64,000 nucleotides of DNA from Anaerotignum faecicola (GCF_003865035.1 NZ_BHVZ01000001.1:434001-498000); one strand, 5' to 3'. Numbered from the stretch's first letter, positions 9,666 to 19,785 are shown. Made by a program: numbers and translations. Notes: generated by a model from the sequence alone, not told the origin.

Positions 9666-10507
9666 AATGCACCTACCATTTCTTCGACCGTCAGAATATC
9701 CGCGGGCAAATCAATACCCTCTTCCCTCAGCAGGTATGTCACCTCTGTCACCTGCGGCACATCCAGTCCATATTCCTTCAGCTTCTCCACCTGTACAAAA
9801 ATTTCTCTCGGTGTACCCTTCATCACAAGGTCACCGTCATCAATCACATATACCTTATCTCCACGCACAGCCTCATCCATATAATGCGTAATGAGAATCA
9901 CCGTAATGCCTTCTTCTTTATTCAAACGCTCAATCGTCTCCATAACATCTCGCCGGCCGACAGGATCAAGCATTGCCGTAGGCTCATCCAGAACAATACA
10001 GTCCGGCTTCATCGCCAACACGCCTGCAATGGCAATTCTCTGTTTCTGCCCACCGGAAAGCTTGGAAGGCGTATAAGCCGCAAATTCCTTCATTCGCACT
10101 GCATCCAGTGCTTCATCCACGCGCATCCGAATTTCCTTCGGGGGTACGCCCATATTTTCGGGGCCAAATGCAATATCCTCCTCAACCACCGTTGCAACCA
10201 GCTGGTTATCGGGGTTCTGGAATACCATCCCTGCCGTCTGGCGAATCTCCCAAATCAAGCCTTCCTCCTGCGTGTTCATTCCTTTTACCCACAATGTACC
10301 GCCTGTGGGCTGTAGTAATGCGTTAATATGCTTCGCAAATGTAGACTTTCCGGAGCCGTTATGCCCCAGAACTACAACAAATTCACCCTTTTCAATTTCG
10401 ATGTTCACGTTTTTCAACGCAACCACCCGATGCTCCTCCGTGCCGTGGTCTGTTTCCATAATTTTTGTATATTCGTAGGTCAGACCTTCAGCCTTCACCA
10501 TTTTCAT
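9650..10507 (-). CDS. ecfA1: Energy-coupling factor transporter ATPase EcfA1
   Basis: 285 residues. Walker [10 protein letters not shown] (residues 48-56), Q-loop [10 protein letters not shown], signature LSGGQKQR, Walker [11 protein letters not shown] and H-loop ITHYMDE identify the first ATPase of the ECF heterodimer. The ATG at 10507 follows AGGTG; the longer frame to 10576 lacks a ribosome binding site and would include the region just after the predicted promoter. First gene of ecfA1-ecfA2-ecfT. Confidence 0.95.
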   Translation of the reverse strand: MKMVKAEGLTYEYTKIMETDHGTEEHRVVALKNVNIEIEKGEFVVVLGHNGSGKSTFAKHINALLQPTGGTLWVKGMNTQEEGLIWEIRQTAGMVFQNPDNQLVATVVEEDIAFGPENMGVPPKEIRMRVDEALDAVRMKEFAAYTPSKLSGGQKQRIAIAGVLAMKPDCIVLDEPTAMLDPVGRRDVMETIERLNKEEGITVILITHYMDEAVRGDKVYVIDDGDLVMKGTPREIFVQVEKLKEYGLDVPQVTEVTYLLREEGIDLPADILTVEEMVGALCQFN

Positions 10508-10577
10508 AATTTCACCTGTTTCTCCGGCGTTTCTTCGCCTCGTATAGTCTATTGCGCAAATGCTCACAGCTATCAAT

Positions 10578-10606
10578 ATGATACGGAGTTTTCGCTAAAA
10601 AGTCAA
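10578..10606 (-). promoter_or_regulatory. Promoter of ecfA1A2T
   Basis: TTGACT (10606-10601) and TATCAT (10583-10578) with a 17-base spacer on the minus strand, about 70 bases before the ecfA1 start. Confidence 0.6.
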
Positions 10607-10664
10607 TAGAATCCCAGTAATTCTCTCTGATTCTCCCAAATTGTACCCTTACATTTTTCGAGTA

Positions 10665-10697
10665 TAAAAAAAGAGACTCGCTTATTTGCAAGTCTCT
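10665..10697 (-). terminator. Terminator at the end of the ribosomal supercluster
   Basis: AGAGACT and AGTCTCT pair (plus an inner GC pair) around a short loop, followed on the minus strand by seven T residues. It lies 22 bases after the rplQ stop and ends the alpha operon. Confidence 0.85.
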
Positions 10698-10718
10698 GAT
10701 TTTCTATTCGGAATCAAA

Positions 10719-11261
10719 TTAAACCAGTTCCAGAATAACTTCCATAGCGCCGTCGCCTTTTCTTGCGCCCAGTTTCACAATTCTTGTGTAACCGCCGTTT
10801 CTGCCGGCATATTTGGGAGCGATTTCGTCGAACATTTTAGCTGCCATGTCAACCTTCTTTGTGTTCTTTCTTACTGCCTTGCCGTCAGCAGGAACTTCTG
10901 TAACGGGGTACAGGTAAGCCAGAATTGCTCTTCTTGCAACCAGTCTGGAAGCCTTATCCTTTTTGATTGTTTTCTGCACTTCGTCATAAACAGTTACTTT
11001 CTTGCCGTTTACAACTTCTTTCACACGTTTGCCGTTTGCATCTTTCTTTGCAACCTTAGCTGCTACTGTAACTTCTTCAAAGTTATCTTTTTCTTTGATA
11101 GCCAGTGTGATCAGCTTTTCAGCGATTCTCTTTACTTCTTTTGCTCTTGTTTCTGTTGTTTTGATTTTGCCGTGATACAGCAGATTTGTTACCTGGTTTC
11201 TCAGCAGAGCTTTTCTCTGGGGTGTTGTTTTACCAAGTTTTCTATAACCGGATGCGTGCAT
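10719..11261 (-). CDS. rplQ: 50S ribosomal protein L17
   Basis: 180 residues beginning [20 protein letters not shown], with the L17 core [20 protein letters not shown] and the C-terminal [20 protein letters not shown]. It is about 50 residues longer than Escherichia coli L17 because of a Lys-rich internal segment at about residues 70-125 (around [15 protein letters not shown]). Such insertions occur in clostridial L17. Last gene of the alpha operon, 110 bases after rpoA. Confidence 0.96.
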   Translation of the reverse strand: MHASGYRKLGKTTPQRKALLRNQVTNLLYHGKIKTTETRAKEVKRIAEKLITLAIKEKDNFEEVTVAAKVAKKDANGKRVKEVVNGKKVTVYDEVQKTIKKDKASRLVARRAILAYLYPVTEVPADGKAVRKNTKKVDMAAKMFDEIAPKYAGRNGGYTRIVKLGARKGDGAMEVILELV

Positions 11262-11371
11262 GGTTAAATCCTCCTCATGGATACCCGTCTGACTGAGCCC
11301 GTCTCCACCACTCTTCGGTCTTATGTGGAGCCGTAATCAAACGGTAAATAATAGGTTACTCTATGACGAAA

Positions 11372-12331
11372 TTATTCGTCACTAGGCTTCAGGGAAAGAC
11401 CCAGTTCCGCCATTTTGTTCAATACTTCTTCCAAAGACTTGCGTCCAAGGTTTCTAACCTTCATCATCTCGTCCTCTGTCTTATTTGCCAGATCTTCAAC
11501 CGTATTGATGCCGGCACGTTTCAGGCAGTTATAAGAGCGCACAGACAGATCCAGTTCTTCAATGCTCATTTCCAGAACTTTTTCCTTCTTGCCTTCTTCT
11601 TTTTCTACCATGATAGAAGTATCTTTCGCATTATCAGACAGGTCGATGAACAGGTTCAGGTGTTCATTCAGGATCTTCGCGCCGAAACTTACAGCGTCAT
11701 CGGGTGCGATTGTTCCGTTTGTCCAAACCTCCAGAGACAGCTTATCGTAGTCAGTAATCTGACCGACACGCGTATTCTCCACCAAAAAGTTTACTCTTGT
11801 AACAGGTGTGAAAATACTGTCTACCGGAAGCATACCGATTGGCTGATCGTCTTTTTTGTTTTTGTCTGCACCAACATAGCCGCGGCCCTTGTTGATTGTG
11901 ATCTCCATATACAGCTTACTGCCTGCGCCACCGGAAAGTGTTGCGATATGATGTTCGGGATTCAGAATCTCAATATCACTGTCACATTTGATATCGGAAC
12001 CCTTTACTTCGCCTTCGCCTTCCACGTCAATGTAAGCAATCTTAGGCTCATTGCCTTCGCTTGTATTTTTGATCGCAAGACCTTTCAAATTCAGAATGAT
12101 TTCTGTAACGTCTTCTTTTACGCCGGGAATCACGCTAAATTCATGAAGTACACCATCAATTTTCACATTGCTTACTGCAGCACCGGGCAGAGAGGACAGC
12201 AGGATTCTTCTCAGGGAGTTGCCCAGAGTTGTACCATAGCCTCTTTCCAGGGGTTCTACAACAAACTTACCGTATGTGCCATCGGGTGCCATTTCAGCAA
12301 TTTCAATGCGAGGTTTTTCAAATTCAAACAC
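11372..12331 (-). CDS. rpoA: DNA-directed RNA polymerase alpha subunit
   Basis: 319 residues. The N-terminal assembly domain contains [21 protein letters not shown]; a linker of charged residues ([10 protein letters not shown]) leads to the C-terminal domain with the helix-hairpin-helix segment [18 protein letters not shown] that contacts UP-element DNA and activators. It starts at a GTG behind GGGAGG. The position between rpsD and rplQ is the standard alpha operon order. Confidence 0.98.
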   Translation of the reverse strand: MFEFEKPRIEIAEMAPDGTYGKFVVEPLERGYGTTLGNSLRRILLSSLPGAAVSNVKIDGVLHEFSVIPGVKEDVTEIILNLKGLAIKNTSEGNEPKIAYIDVEGEGEVKGSDIKCDSDIEILNPEHHIATLSGGAGSKLYMEITINKGRGYVGADKNKKDDQPIGMLPVDSIFTPVTRVNFLVENTRVGQITDYDKLSLEVWTNGTIAPDDAVSFGAKILNEHLNLFIDLSDNAKDTSIMVEKEEGKKEKVLEMSIEELDLSVRSYNCLKRAGINTVEDLANKTEDEMMKVRNLGRKSLEEVLNKMAELGLSLKPSDE

Positions 12332-12418
12332 TCGTTCAAACCTCCCTTTTTTATGATAGAGTGCCGCAGGGCATATAGCCCCACGGCGTTACCTTTGACT
12401 TCTCTACACAATCGATGA

Positions 12419-13021
12419 TTATTTGGAGTACAGTTCGACAATCAGTGTTTCTTCTACAGGAACATCAATCTGTACTCTTGTGGGCTTCGCCACAACTGTA
12501 CCGCTCAGTGCATCGTGGTTAGCGGACAGCCATTCAGGAACGATTCTGCCGTCTGTTGCAGCCAGAACGTCTTTGTATCTCTGAATTGTTTTGTATTTTT
12601 CTTTCACTTCGATTACATCGCCAACCTTAACCTGGTAGGAAGGGATATCCACTGCCTTGCCGTTTACGGTTACGTGTTTGTGACGAACAATCTGTCTAGC
12701 TTCTTTTCTTGTTCTGCCGTAGCCCAGTCTGAACATTACGTTGTCCAGTCTCATTTCCAGCAGCATCAGCAGGTTTTCGCCGGGGATGCCTTCTTTTTTG
12801 GCAATCTTTTCAGCCTGTGCGTAGTAACCTCTGAACTGTTTTTCCAGTACGCCGTAGATGAATTTTGCTTTCTGTTTTTCTCTCATCTGCAGACCGTATT
12901 CGGACATTTTCTTGTTTGCTCTCTGATTCTGTCTTTTAGATTTTTTATCAATACCCAGATAGATGGGATCCAGGTTCAGGGATCTGCATCTTTTCAGTAC
13001 GGGAACTCTATCTCTTGCCAT
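12419..13021 (-). CDS. rpsD: 30S ribosomal protein S4
   Basis: 200 residues. N-terminal [15 protein letters not shown] is followed by the S4 RNA-binding domain with [20 protein letters not shown] and the [17 protein letters not shown] segment. Only one Cys remains in the N-terminal region, so this is the zinc-free form. S4 nucleates 30S assembly and in many bacteria represses its own operon. The ATG follows AGGAGG. Confidence 0.98.
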   Translation of the reverse strand: MARDRVPVLKRCRSLNLDPIYLGIDKKSKRQNQRANKKMSEYGLQMREKQKAKFIYGVLEKQFRGYYAQAEKIAKKEGIPGENLLMLLEMRLDNVMFRLGYGRTRKEARQIVRHKHVTVNGKAVDIPSYQVKVGDVIEVKEKYKTIQRYKDVLAATDGRIVPEWLSANHDALSGTVVAKPTRVQIDVPVEETLIVELYSK

Positions 13022-13045
13022 TGATCTACACCTCCTAATATTAGG

Positions 13046-13447
13046 TTATACTCTTCTGCGTTTGGGGGGTCTGCAACCGTTGTGAGGAACGGGTGTAACG
13101 TCTTTGATAAGTGTTACATCCAGACCTGCTGCCTGCAGGGCACGGATTGCAGCTTCACGACCGCTGCCGGGGCCTTTTACGAAAACTTCAATTGTCTTCA
13201 GACCGTAATCGGAAGCAGCTTTTGCAGCTGTATCTGCAGCCATCTGTGCTGCATAGGGTGTGGATTTTCTGGAACCTCTAAAGCCCAGCTGACCAGCACT
13301 TGCCCAGGAAAGCGCATTCCCTGCTGCGTCAGTAATTGTAACGATTGTATTATTGAAAGTGGACTGGATATGAGCCTGGCCACGTTCTACTTTTCTTTTA
13401 TCACGGCGTCTGCGAGTCGTTGCCTTTTTCACAGTTTTCTTTGCCAT
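13046..13447 (-). CDS. rpsK: 30S ribosomal protein S11
   Basis: 133 residues. The family core [17 protein letters not shown] segment appears as [19 protein letters not shown], followed by [14 protein letters not shown] and the C-terminal [11 protein letters not shown]. The ATG at 13447 (MAKKTVKK) is chosen over a TTG nine bases upstream because the GGAGG is 10 bases before it. S11 lines the mRNA exit cleft of the small subunit. Confidence 0.97.
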   Translation of the reverse strand: MAKKTVKKATTRRRRDKRKVERGQAHIQSTFNNTIVTITDAAGNALSWASAGQLGFRGSRKSTPYAAQMAADTAAKAASDYGLKTIEVFVKGPGSGREAAIRALQAAGLDVTLIKDVTPVPHNGCRPPKRRRV

Positions 13448-13478
13448 TTGCCTCAAACCTCCTTATCGAAATATCGAA

Positions 13479-13847
13479 TTATTTCTTCTTGTTCGCAACG
13501 GTCTTTCTGGGACCTTTTCTTGTTCTTGCGTTTGTCTTTGTCTTCTGACCTCTAACAGGCAGACCTCTTCTGTGGCGGATGCCTCTGTAGCAGCCGATTT
13601 CGATCAGACGTTTGATGTTCAGAGCAATTTCTCTTCTCAGGTCACCTTCTACAGTCTGAGTTCTGTCGATGACATCACGGATTCTGGACACTTCTTCATC
13701 TGTCAGATCTCTCACTCTTGTATCCAGGCTAACACCTGCTTCATTCAGAATACGAACAGCGCTGGAGTGGCCAATGCCATAAACATAAGTCAGGCCGATT
13801 TCTACGCGTTTTTCTCTAGGTAAGTCTACACCAGCAATACGTGCCAT
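13479..13847 (-). CDS. rpsM: 30S ribosomal protein S13
   Basis: 122 residues starting [21 protein letters not shown], with the helix-two-turn-helix body and the basic tail [20 protein letters not shown] that reaches the P-site tRNA. AGGAGG precedes the ATG. A 237-base untranslated stretch separates it from rpmJ upstream. Confidence 0.98.
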   Translation of the reverse strand: MARIAGVDLPREKRVEIGLTYVYGIGHSSAVRILNEAGVSLDTRVRDLTDEEVSRIRDVIDRTQTVEGDLRREIALNIKRLIEIGCYRGIRHRRGLPVRGQKTKTNARTRKGPRKTVANKKK

Positions 13848-14084
13848 TATTCTTGCACCTCCTGTAATTTTTCACGATAAGTTTCAAATAAATGTTTTTT
13901 ACATAAACACAGTGCGATACTCGTTGGGCATTACGAACAAAGGAGATAGACCGTCAGTCATGTGCCTTACGCGCCTACAAGTCGGCGCCGCCTTTGCCAT
14001 TAACTGTATGCTCCTCCCAGTATAGTTGACGGATTTATCAATTCGGCTCTTTGGGGTTCTCCCCCGCAAGCCCATAATAAATTA
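13848..14084 (-). other. Non-coding gap between rpmJ and rpsM
   Basis: No gene is seen in these 237 bases, unusually long for this cluster. There are small hairpins, for example GCGCC/GGCGC around 13970-13988 and GGGG/CCCC near 14052-14066. It may be a leader for the rpsM-rplQ part of the operon, but no clear promoter was found. Confidence 0.4.
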
Positions 14085-14198
14085 TCAGCCCTGTTTCTGT
14101 TTATGTTTGGGATTTTCACAAATAACCATTACACGACCTTTTCTCTTGATGATTCTGCATTTTTCACACATGGGTTTTACAGAGGGTCTGATTTTCAT
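14085..14198 (-). CDS. rpmJ: 50S ribosomal protein L36
   Basis: A 37-residue protein starting [20 protein letters not shown]. Zinc ligands Cys11, Cys14, Cys27 and His32 are all present, so this is the zinc-binding (C+) form. AAGGAGCGATCACA precedes the ATG at 14198. It lies 16 bases after infA, the usual order. Confidence 0.97.
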   Translation of the reverse strand: MKIRPSVKPMCEKCRIIKRKGRVMVICENPKHKQKQG

Positions 14199-14214
14199 TG
14201 TGATCGCTCCTTCC

Positions 14215-14433
14215 TTATTTTGCTCTCCAAATGATACGACCTTTTGTCAGATCATAGGGAGACATTTCAACTAACACTTTGTCACCGGGCAGGATGCGGA
14301 TGAAGTTCATACGCAGTTTGCCGGAAATGTGCGCCAGAATCTGGTGACCGTTTTCCAGTTCAACCTGAAACATGGCGTTGGGTAATTTTTCCAGTACGGT
14401 TCCTTCTACTTCGATTACGTCATCTTTAGACAA
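14215..14433 (-). CDS. infA: Translation initiation factor IF-1
   Basis: 72 residues forming a single S1/OB-fold domain: [19 protein letters not shown] at the start and [18 protein letters not shown] near the end. IF-1 occupies the ribosomal A site during initiation. The start codon is TTG behind AAGGAGG with good spacing. Confidence 0.98.
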   Translation of the reverse strand: MSKDDVIEVEGTVLEKLPNAMFQVELENGHQILAHISGKLRMNFIRILPGDKVLVEMSPYDLTKGRIIWRAK

Positions 14434-14454
14434 GACCGTAAACCTCCTTAAACA

Positions 14455-14733
14455 TTAAACATCTCGTACCTGCTGGTACTTTTTCAATGCCTTCTTGATA
14501 TCTGCATCCAGAAGATATTCCCCTGTCTGCAATTTCGCAGCCACATCCTTTTCTACATAGAAAGTAGGCTGAACATGCTTCTTCTTTTTGCGTTTGGGCT
14601 TTTCCAGCTTCCTGCGTCTGCCGTCTGCAAGAAGAAGGTATTCCCCCTCAATCGCACAAATCATCTGCACGTCACCCTGATCGTGACCGCTTTTGGAATA
14701 AACCACTTGGCCGATCTGATATTCCAACGACAT
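14455..14733 (-). CDS. KOW domain-containing RNA-binding protein
   Basis: About 92 residues. The N-terminal YQIGQVVYSKSGHDQGDVQMI matches the KOW motif shared with L14e/L24-type ribosomal proteins and is followed by a very basic stretch (RRRKLEKPKRKKKK). Orthologues sit between map or adk and infA in many Clostridia; the function is not established, presumably ribosome- or rRNA-associated. Start is uncertain: a GTG at 14736, this ATG and a TTG six bases downstream are all plausible around the single GAGGTG. Confidence 0.85.
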   Translation of the reverse strand: MSLEYQIGQVVYSKSGHDQGDVQMICAIEGEYLLLADGRRRKLEKPKRKKKKHVQPTFYVEKDVAAKLQTGEYLLDADIKKALKKYQQVRDV

Positions 14734-14853
14734 CACCTCATTTTCCTTCGCATAACGTAAGAATTTCCGGCTCTCCGCTCGTGATCAGAACGGTTTTGCT
14801 CAAAAAATCGCTTTCCCAAGGTGCCTGTATTCACCTTCCCGCATAGGTACACG

Positions 14854-14902
14854 CTATTTTCATAAGCCTATCAAGTATACACTATTTTCATTTTTATGAA
14901 TA
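14854..14902 (-). promoter_or_regulatory. Candidate promoter region of the infA-rpmJ-rpsM-rplQ operon with a repeated motif
   Basis: On the minus strand TATACT (14879-14874) could be a -10 element, with only a weak -35 (TATTCA at 14902-14897) 17 bases away. ATGAAAATAG occurs twice (14891-14882 and 14863-14854), each followed by a G-T-G/A-T-A-type sequence. A promoter is expected here because a strong terminator lies just upstream. Confidence 0.35.
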
Positions 14903-14962
14903 CTCTATTTTTAATGTTACTATTTATACAGTAATATTTTTTCTTCTATATTATATAGGAAG

Positions 14963-15009
14963 AAAAAATCGACAGAAATCACATCCCATCATTTTCTGTC
15001 GATTTTTTT
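14963..15009 (-). terminator. Terminator after adk
   Basis: AAAAAATCGACAGAAA pairs perfectly with TTTCTGTCGATTTTTT across a 14-base loop, with the T run on the minus strand. Symmetric, so it could work on both strands. It divides the ribosomal cluster into a rpsJ-adk unit and a KOW/infA-rplQ unit. Confidence 0.9.
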
Positions 15010-15016
15010 ACATTTC

Positions 15017-15646
15017 TTATTTATCCAGGCCTGCGATGATTGCCTTTGTAATCTCGTCAATCGCCTGTGTACCATCTACTTCAAACAAGATGCCTTTCTT
15101 CTTGTAGAAGTCCACCAGAGGTTCACTCTGTTCGTGGAAGGTAGCAATTCTTGCCTTACCTGCTTCAACAGTGTCATCCTTGCGCTGTGTCAGTGCTTCG
15201 CCGCATTTATCACAAACACCTGCAACCTTTGCGGGCAGGAACAGCTTGTTATATGTTGCGCCGCATTTGGGACAGCTTTCTCTTGCTGTCAGTCTTTCCA
15301 GCATCACTTCATCGGGTGCGCTGATATATACAACATGGTCAAGCTTTACCATATCCTCCAGCTTTTCAGCCTGTACAACCGTACGAGGGAAACCATCCAG
15401 GATAAAACCCTTCGCGCAATCGTCTTTTTTGATTCTTTCCTGTACAATAGCGATAATCAGTTCATCGGAAACCAAGCCTCCTGCTGCCATAATGCTCTTT
15501 GCCTGATTGCCCAGCTCTGTGCCTTTTGCAACTTCCTCTCTCAGCATGTCGCCTGTGGAAATGTGAGCAATGCCGTAATGCTCTACCAGTCTTGCAGCCT
15601 GTGTCCCTTTACCTGCTGCGGGTGCGCCGATCAGTACTAATTTCAT
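15017..15646 (-). CDS. adk: Adenylate kinase
   Basis: 209 residues. Interconverts ATP + AMP and 2 ADP. The P-loop GAPAAGKGT is at residues 7-15, the NMP-binding part includes STGDMLR, and FILDGFPRT carries the family signature. The lid domain has four cysteines (125, 128, 145, 148), the zinc-binding form common in Gram-positives. The ATG at 15646 behind AGAGGT gives MKLVLIGAP; the longer frame upstream has no support. The map gene that usually follows adk is missing. Confidence 0.97.
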   Translation of the reverse strand: MKLVLIGAPAAGKGTQAARLVEHYGIAHISTGDMLREEVAKGTELGNQAKSIMAAGGLVSDELIIAIVQERIKKDDCAKGFILDGFPRTVVQAEKLEDMVKLDHVVYISAPDEVMLERLTARESCPKCGATYNKLFLPAKVAGVCDKCGEALTQRKDDTVEAGKARIATFHEQSEPLVDFYKKKGILFEVDGTQAIDEITKAIIAGLDK

Positions 15647-15869
15647 ACGATTACCTCTTTTCTTAATAGATGGCCTTCTCTTTTTTATCGTGTTATATAA
15701 TCTCCCCAGATTATTGCCTATGAATGTCAGTCTGCCGACTGCAAAGTACATTCGTAAGCCTGTGGCTTACTCACGCCTTTGGCTTTTCAAATGCCCTTCC
15801 CTCTGTTTATGCAAGCAAAACCATCGGTCAGTCACAGGAAAAGTCCTTCATAGCACAAAACAACCCCTC

Positions 15870-15893
15870 GGGAAATGCCCGAAAGCATTTCCC
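15870..15893 (-). other. Stem-loop between secY and adk
   Basis: GGGAAATGC and GCATTTCCC pair perfectly across a six-base loop in the 259-base gap between secY and adk. No T run follows on the minus strand, so it is more likely an mRNA processing or attenuation element than a terminator. Nothing else was recognised in the gap. Confidence 0.45.
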
Positions 15894-15905
15894 AAGCGAT
15901 TGTTA

Positions 15906-17174
15906 TCAGTCATTCAAAAAACCTTTATAGTGGCGCATCAGCAGCTGGCTTTCCAGTGCTTTTACGATATCCAGGCAAACACCAACAACGATGATCAGTG
16001 TTGTACCACCGAAGCCTACATTTACCTTAAAGATCCACTGCAGAACAACAGGCACCATCGCCAGAACCGCATAGCAGACTGCACCAACCAGTGTTACTCT
16101 GTTTACGACTCTTGTAATGTAAGCGCTTGTGGGCTGACCGGGTCTGATACCGGGGATGAAACCACCGTTCTTCTTCATGTTCATCGCAATTTCGTTTGGA
16201 TTGATTACGATGGATGTGTAGAAATATGTGAAGAAGAAAATCAGGATAATATAAATAATCGCACCAATAGGGTGTGTCATATTCAAAACATCTGTCACCT
16301 TTGTGAATGTTGCGCCCTTATTGGGGATAAACATTCCAATCTGCTGCGGGAACTGCAGCAAAGAGATTGCAAAGATGATGGAAATAACGCCGGAAGTATT
16401 TACCTTGATAGGCATGTTTGTACTTCTGCCGCTTGCCTGTTTTCTGCCTACCATCTTGGAGGAATACTGCACAGGCAGTCTTCTTTCACCGGTGTTTACA
16501 CAAACAATGAAAGCAAGAACAACAATCAAAATCAACAGAATTGCTGCTACCTTCGCCGCACCTGCTGCACCGCTGCCGGAAATCAGGTAGTACATCGTTG
16601 CTGCGCCTGTAGGCAGGTTGGAAACGATGTTGATGAAGATGATCATAGAGGAACCGTTGCCGATTCCGCTTGCAGTAATCTGCTCCGCCAACCACATAAC
16701 AAATGTGGAGCCGCATACCAGACAAAATACAGATGCAACATAAACCAGAGGACTATGCACCAGATACATGTTATGGTATGTGTAAGTCAGACCGATACCC
16801 TGAATCAACGCCAGAATAACCGTCAGATATCTGCTATAGGACTGCAGCTTCTTTCGTCCGTCCGGACCTTCCTTGGAAAGCTGTTCGAACTTGGGAATCG
16901 CAATCGTCAACAGCTGCATAATGATGGATGCGTTGATGTAGGGGCCGATACCCATTGCAAAAATAGACCAGCTGGAGTTCGCACCACCGGCGATTACACT
17001 GTAAAGTGTGCCCGCCATGGATGCGTTTTCTCTCGCTGCTATTACACCTGCGGTATCGATACCGGGCAGGGCGATCTGTGTACCCAGTCTGACAATTGCA
17101 AAAATCATCAGTGTGTACAGAATCTTGTTTCTAATTTCTTTCGTTTTCCAAGAGTTAACGAAAATCTTAAACAA
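15906..17174 (-). CDS. secY: Preprotein translocase subunit SecY
   Basis: 422 residues, ten membrane helices, the channel of the Sec secretion pathway. Visible family motifs include the first helix (LYTLMIFAIVRLGTQIALPG), the plug region after GIDTAG, and the cytosolic loops with EGPDGRKKLQSYSRYLT and NGGFIPGIRPGQPTSAYI. It starts at a TTG directly after the rplO stop, with GAGGTG 6 bases upstream. Confidence 0.97.
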   Translation of the reverse strand: MFKIFVNSWKTKEIRNKILYTLMIFAIVRLGTQIALPGIDTAGVIAARENASMAGTLYSVIAGGANSSWSIFAMGIGPYINASIIMQLLTIAIPKFEQLSKEGPDGRKKLQSYSRYLTVILALIQGIGLTYTYHNMYLVHSPLVYVASVFCLVCGSTFVMWLAEQITASGIGNGSSMIIFINIVSNLPTGAATMYYLISGSGAAGAAKVAAILLILIVVLAFIVCVNTGERRLPVQYSSKMVGRKQASGRSTNMPIKVNTSGVISIIFAISLLQFPQQIGMFIPNKGATFTKVTDVLNMTHPIGAIIYIILIFFFTYFYTSIVINPNEIAMNMKKNGGFIPGIRPGQPTSAYITRVVNRVTLVGAVCYAVLAMVPVVLQWIFKVNVGFGGTTLIIVVGVCLDIVKALESQLLMRHYKGFLND

Positions 17175-17615
17175 TTAAATCACCTCTGCTTTGCCGCCGG
17201 CCGCTTCAATTTTTTCCTGAGCTGTTTTGCTGAAGTAGTTAACCTTAACTGTCAGCTTTCTTTCCAGATCGCCTTCGCCAAGGATCTTCACGCCATCTCT
17301 GGGATTGCTGATCAGACCAACGTTTCTCAAAGCATCAATGTCTACTACTGTATCATTATCAAATACGTTCAGCATGGAAACGTTGATTGCAACAATTTCT
17401 TTGCTGTTTCTGCATGTGAAGCCTCTCTTAGGAAGTCTTCTGTACAGAGGCATCTGGCCGCCTTCAAAGCCGCATTTGCCGCTTGTACCGGAACGCTGAC
17501 CGGCACCTTTATGGCCTCTGCCGGCTGTTTTGCCATTGCCTGTTGCATGACCTCTGCCGCGTCTCCAGTTTTTACCTCTGGAGCCTTCAGCGGGTCTCAG
17601 TTCGCATAAGTTCAT
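17175..17615 (-). CDS. rplO: 50S ribosomal protein L15
   Basis: 146 residues with the glycine/arginine-rich N-terminus (GRGHATGNGKTAGRGHKG) and the C-terminal globular part ending AEVI. The ATG at 17615 (MNLCELRPAEGS) has GGAGGTG upstream; a longer in-frame start at 17636 would overlap rpmD. Immediately abuts secY. Confidence 0.97.
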   Translation of the reverse strand: MNLCELRPAEGSRGKNWRRGRGHATGNGKTAGRGHKGAGQRSGTSGKCGFEGGQMPLYRRLPKRGFTCRNSKEIVAINVSMLNVFDNDTVVDIDALRNVGLISNPRDGVKILGEGDLERKLTVKVNYFSKTAQEKIEAAGGKAEVI

Positions 17616-17632
17616 TTGGGCACCTCCTAAAA

Positions 17633-17812
17633 TCAAACTTCTTCAACTTTAACAAGGTGGCTAATCTGATGGAGCATACCTCTGATTGCCGCATTGTCCT
17701 GCTGAATTACACTACTGTTTGTTTTGTTCAGACCCAGCGCCTGAACTGTTCTTTTATGTTTGGGAATTGCACCGATTGTGGATTTCACCAATGTGATTTT
17801 AATTTCAGCCAT
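17633..17812 (-). CDS. rpmD: 50S ribosomal protein L30
   Basis: 59 residues: [20 protein letters not shown] at the N-terminus, then TVQALGLNK and [12 protein letters not shown], which together are diagnostic for bacterial L30. AAGGAGG lies before the ATG at 17812, and the gene fits between rpsE and rplO as in other Firmicutes. Confidence 0.97.
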   Translation of the reverse strand: MAEIKITLVKSTIGAIPKHKRTVQALGLNKTNSSVIQQDNAAIRGMLHQISHLVKVEEV

Positions 17813-17826
17813 CTGTCTAATCCTCC

Positions 17827-18330
17827 TTAACCTAAGAGTTCTTCAACAGAAATGCCACGCAGTTTCGCAACAGCTTCGGGTGTTGTCGCTCTGGACAGAC
17901 CTTCGATGGTTGCGCTTACAACGTTACGTTTGTTGTTGGAGCCCAGGGATTTTGTTCTGATGTTACGGATACCAGCCAGTTCCAGAACCGCACGCGCGGG
18001 ACCGCCAGCGATGATACCAGTACCTTCGGGAGCGGGCATCAGCAGTACGCTTGCACTGCCGTATTCACCTGTAACGCCGTGGTAGATGCTGTCTACATCG
18101 TTCATTTCTACTTTGATGATATTTTTCATCGCTGCTTCTTTCCCTTTGCGGATTGCATCGGGAATTTCAGCTGCCTTACCCATACCGCAGCCTACATGGC
18201 CATTGCCGTCGCCAACAACAACCAGAGCAGAGAATCTCATTGTACGACCACCTTTTACCGTCTTGGATACACGGTTGATGGTAACTACTTTATCTTTCAG
18301 ATCTAAAGTGCTTGGATCGATTCTTTTCAA
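17827..18330 (-). CDS. rpsE: 30S ribosomal protein S5
   Basis: 167 residues. [20 protein letters not shown] opens the double-stranded RNA-binding domain; [20 protein letters not shown] and the C-terminal GNNKRN-like segment ([17 protein letters not shown]) follow. S5 helps decoding fidelity and mRNA helicase activity. Starts at TTG behind AAGGAGG. Confidence 0.97.
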   Translation of the reverse strand: MKRIDPSTLDLKDKVVTINRVSKTVKGGRTMRFSALVVVGDGNGHVGCGMGKAAEIPDAIRKGKEAAMKNIIKVEMNDVDSIYHGVTGEYGSASVLLMPAPEGTGIIAGGPARAVLELAGIRNIRTKSLGSNNKRNVVSATIEGLSRATTPEAVAKLRGISVEELLG

Positions 18331-18348
18331 CTTACTTTCCTCCTTGCC

Positions 18349-18717
18349 TTAGAATTTCAGGCCAGCTTCTCTAGCTGCTTCTGCCAGTGCCTGAACCTTA
18401 CCCTGGTATACAAAACCGCCTCTGTCGAATACTACTTCAGTGATGCCTTTTTCGATTGCTTTCTTTGCAACAGCTTCACCTACTGCAGCAGCTGCTGCTA
18501 CTGTGTTTGTGTATTCAACCTTGCTTGCGATTTCAGCTTCCATTGTGGATGCTGCAACCAGTGTATGCTGCGCAACGTCATCAATGATCTGCGCATACAT
18601 GTGTTTATTGGATCTGAATACTGCCAGTCTAGGTCTGGCAGCTGTGCCTTTTACATGGTTGCGGATTCTGTAGTGTCTTTTCACACGAGCCGCAGCACGA
18701 TTGGGCTTATTGATCAT
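18349..18717 (-). CDS. rplR: 50S ribosomal protein L18
   Basis: 122 residues. N-terminal basic [20 protein letters not shown] and [20 protein letters not shown] are L18 signatures, and it ends [11 protein letters not shown]. It binds 5S rRNA with L5. The ATG at 18717 with GGAGTG upstream is preferred to an in-frame start at 18741. Confidence 0.97.
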   Translation of the reverse strand: MINKPNRAAARVKRHYRIRNHVKGTAARPRLAVFRSNKHMYAQIIDDVAQHTLVAASTMEAEIASKVEYTNTVAAAAAVGEAVAKKAIEKGITEVVFDRGGFVYQGKVQALAEAAREAGLKF

Positions 18718-18790
18718 AGCAAATTCACTCCGTTTCTTCAAAAATTAGTCACTTTCCGATATAAATATACCTTACGCCGCCGTGCGCAGA

Positions 18791-19333
18791 TTATTTCTTA
18801 CCGGTCTTACCAACTTTACGTCTGATGTGTTCGTCAGCGTATTTGATACCTTTGCCTTTGTAAGGTTCGGGAGGTCTTTTTGTTCTGATTTCGGCTGCAA
18901 ACTGACCTACTTTTTCTTTATCAATACCCTTAACGATGATTTTGTTTGTACCCTCAACAATGGATTCGATGCCTGCGGGATCTTCCATTTCTACAGGGTG
19001 AGAATAACCCAGTGTCAGTGTCAGCTTCTTACCGGATTTTGCTGCTCTGTAACCTACACCGTTGATTTCCAGTGTTTTTTCATAGCCTTCTGTAACACCA
19101 ACAATCATGTTGTGGATCAGTGTTCTTGTCAGGCCGTGTAATGCTCTATGCTTCTTCAGATCGCTGGGTCTTGTAACTACGATCTGACCGTCTTCCATTG
19201 CGATGTTCATGTCTGCGGATAATTTTCTTTCCAGTGTACCTTTAGGGCCTTTCACTGTCAGCAGATTGCCTTCGCCAATCTTAACTTCTACGCCAGCGGG
19301 TACCACTACGGGCAATTTACCGATTCTGGACAT
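18791..19333 (-). CDS. rplF: 50S ribosomal protein L6
   Basis: 180 residues with two L6 repeats: [20 protein letters not shown] at the start and the C-terminal [20 protein letters not shown] signature near the GTPase-associated region. GGAGGTG is 8 bases before the ATG at 19333. Confidence 0.98.
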   Translation of the reverse strand: MSRIGKLPVVVPAGVEVKIGEGNLLTVKGPKGTLERKLSADMNIAMEDGQIVVTRPSDLKKHRALHGLTRTLIHNMIVGVTEGYEKTLEINGVGYRAAKSGKKLTLTLGYSHPVEMEDPAGIESIVEGTNKIIVKGIDKEKVGQFAAEIRTKRPPEPYKGKGIKYADEHIRRKVGKTGKK

Positions 19334-19364
19334 GGTCTGCACCTCCTATAATTCTGTCTCTATC

Positions 19365-19766
19365 TTACCAGATGAAAGCGATAACTTCGCCGCCCAGACC
19401 AGCTTTTCTTGCAGCTTTGTCTGTCATCAGGCCTTTGTCTGTGGAAATAATTGCTGTGCCCAGACCACCCAGAACTTTAGGCAGCTCGTCTTTGCCAGCG
19501 AATACTCTCAGGCCGGGTTTGGAAATTCTCTTCAGACCTGTGATTACTTTTACGTTTTTGTCTTCACCATATTTCAGGCTGATGCGCAGTGTGGATTTGA
19601 TACCGTCTTCGATTACTTCGTAACCTTTTACGTAACCTTCTGCTACCAGGATGTCAGCGATTGCTTTCTTCATTTTGGAAGAAGGAACATCTACTGTATC
19701 GTGTTTTGCAGTATTAGCATTTCTGATTCTTGTCAGCATATCTGCGATAGGGTCGCTCATAGACAT
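19365..19766 (-). CDS. rpsH: 30S ribosomal protein S8
   Basis: 133 residues: [19 protein letters not shown] at the N-terminus and the C-terminal [20 protein letters not shown] signature of S8. S8 binds helix 21 of 16S rRNA and, in some bacteria, the spc mRNA. AAGGAGG precedes the start; a second in-frame ATG two codons on is also possible. Confidence 0.97.
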   Translation of the reverse strand: MSMSDPIADMLTRIRNANTAKHDTVDVPSSKMKKAIADILVAEGYVKGYEVIEDGIKSTLRISLKYGEDKNVKVITGLKRISKPGLRVFAGKDELPKVLGGLGTAIISTDKGLMTDKAARKAGLGGEVIAFIW

Positions 19767-19785
19767 TGTGAATTCCTCCTTTCAA

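Noticed and set aside
15690..17609. 639-codon open frame on the plus strand
   Set aside because: It lies exactly antisense to secY and rplO, is Cys- and Asn-rich with no domain, and has no ribosome binding site. It is a shadow of codon use in the real genes.
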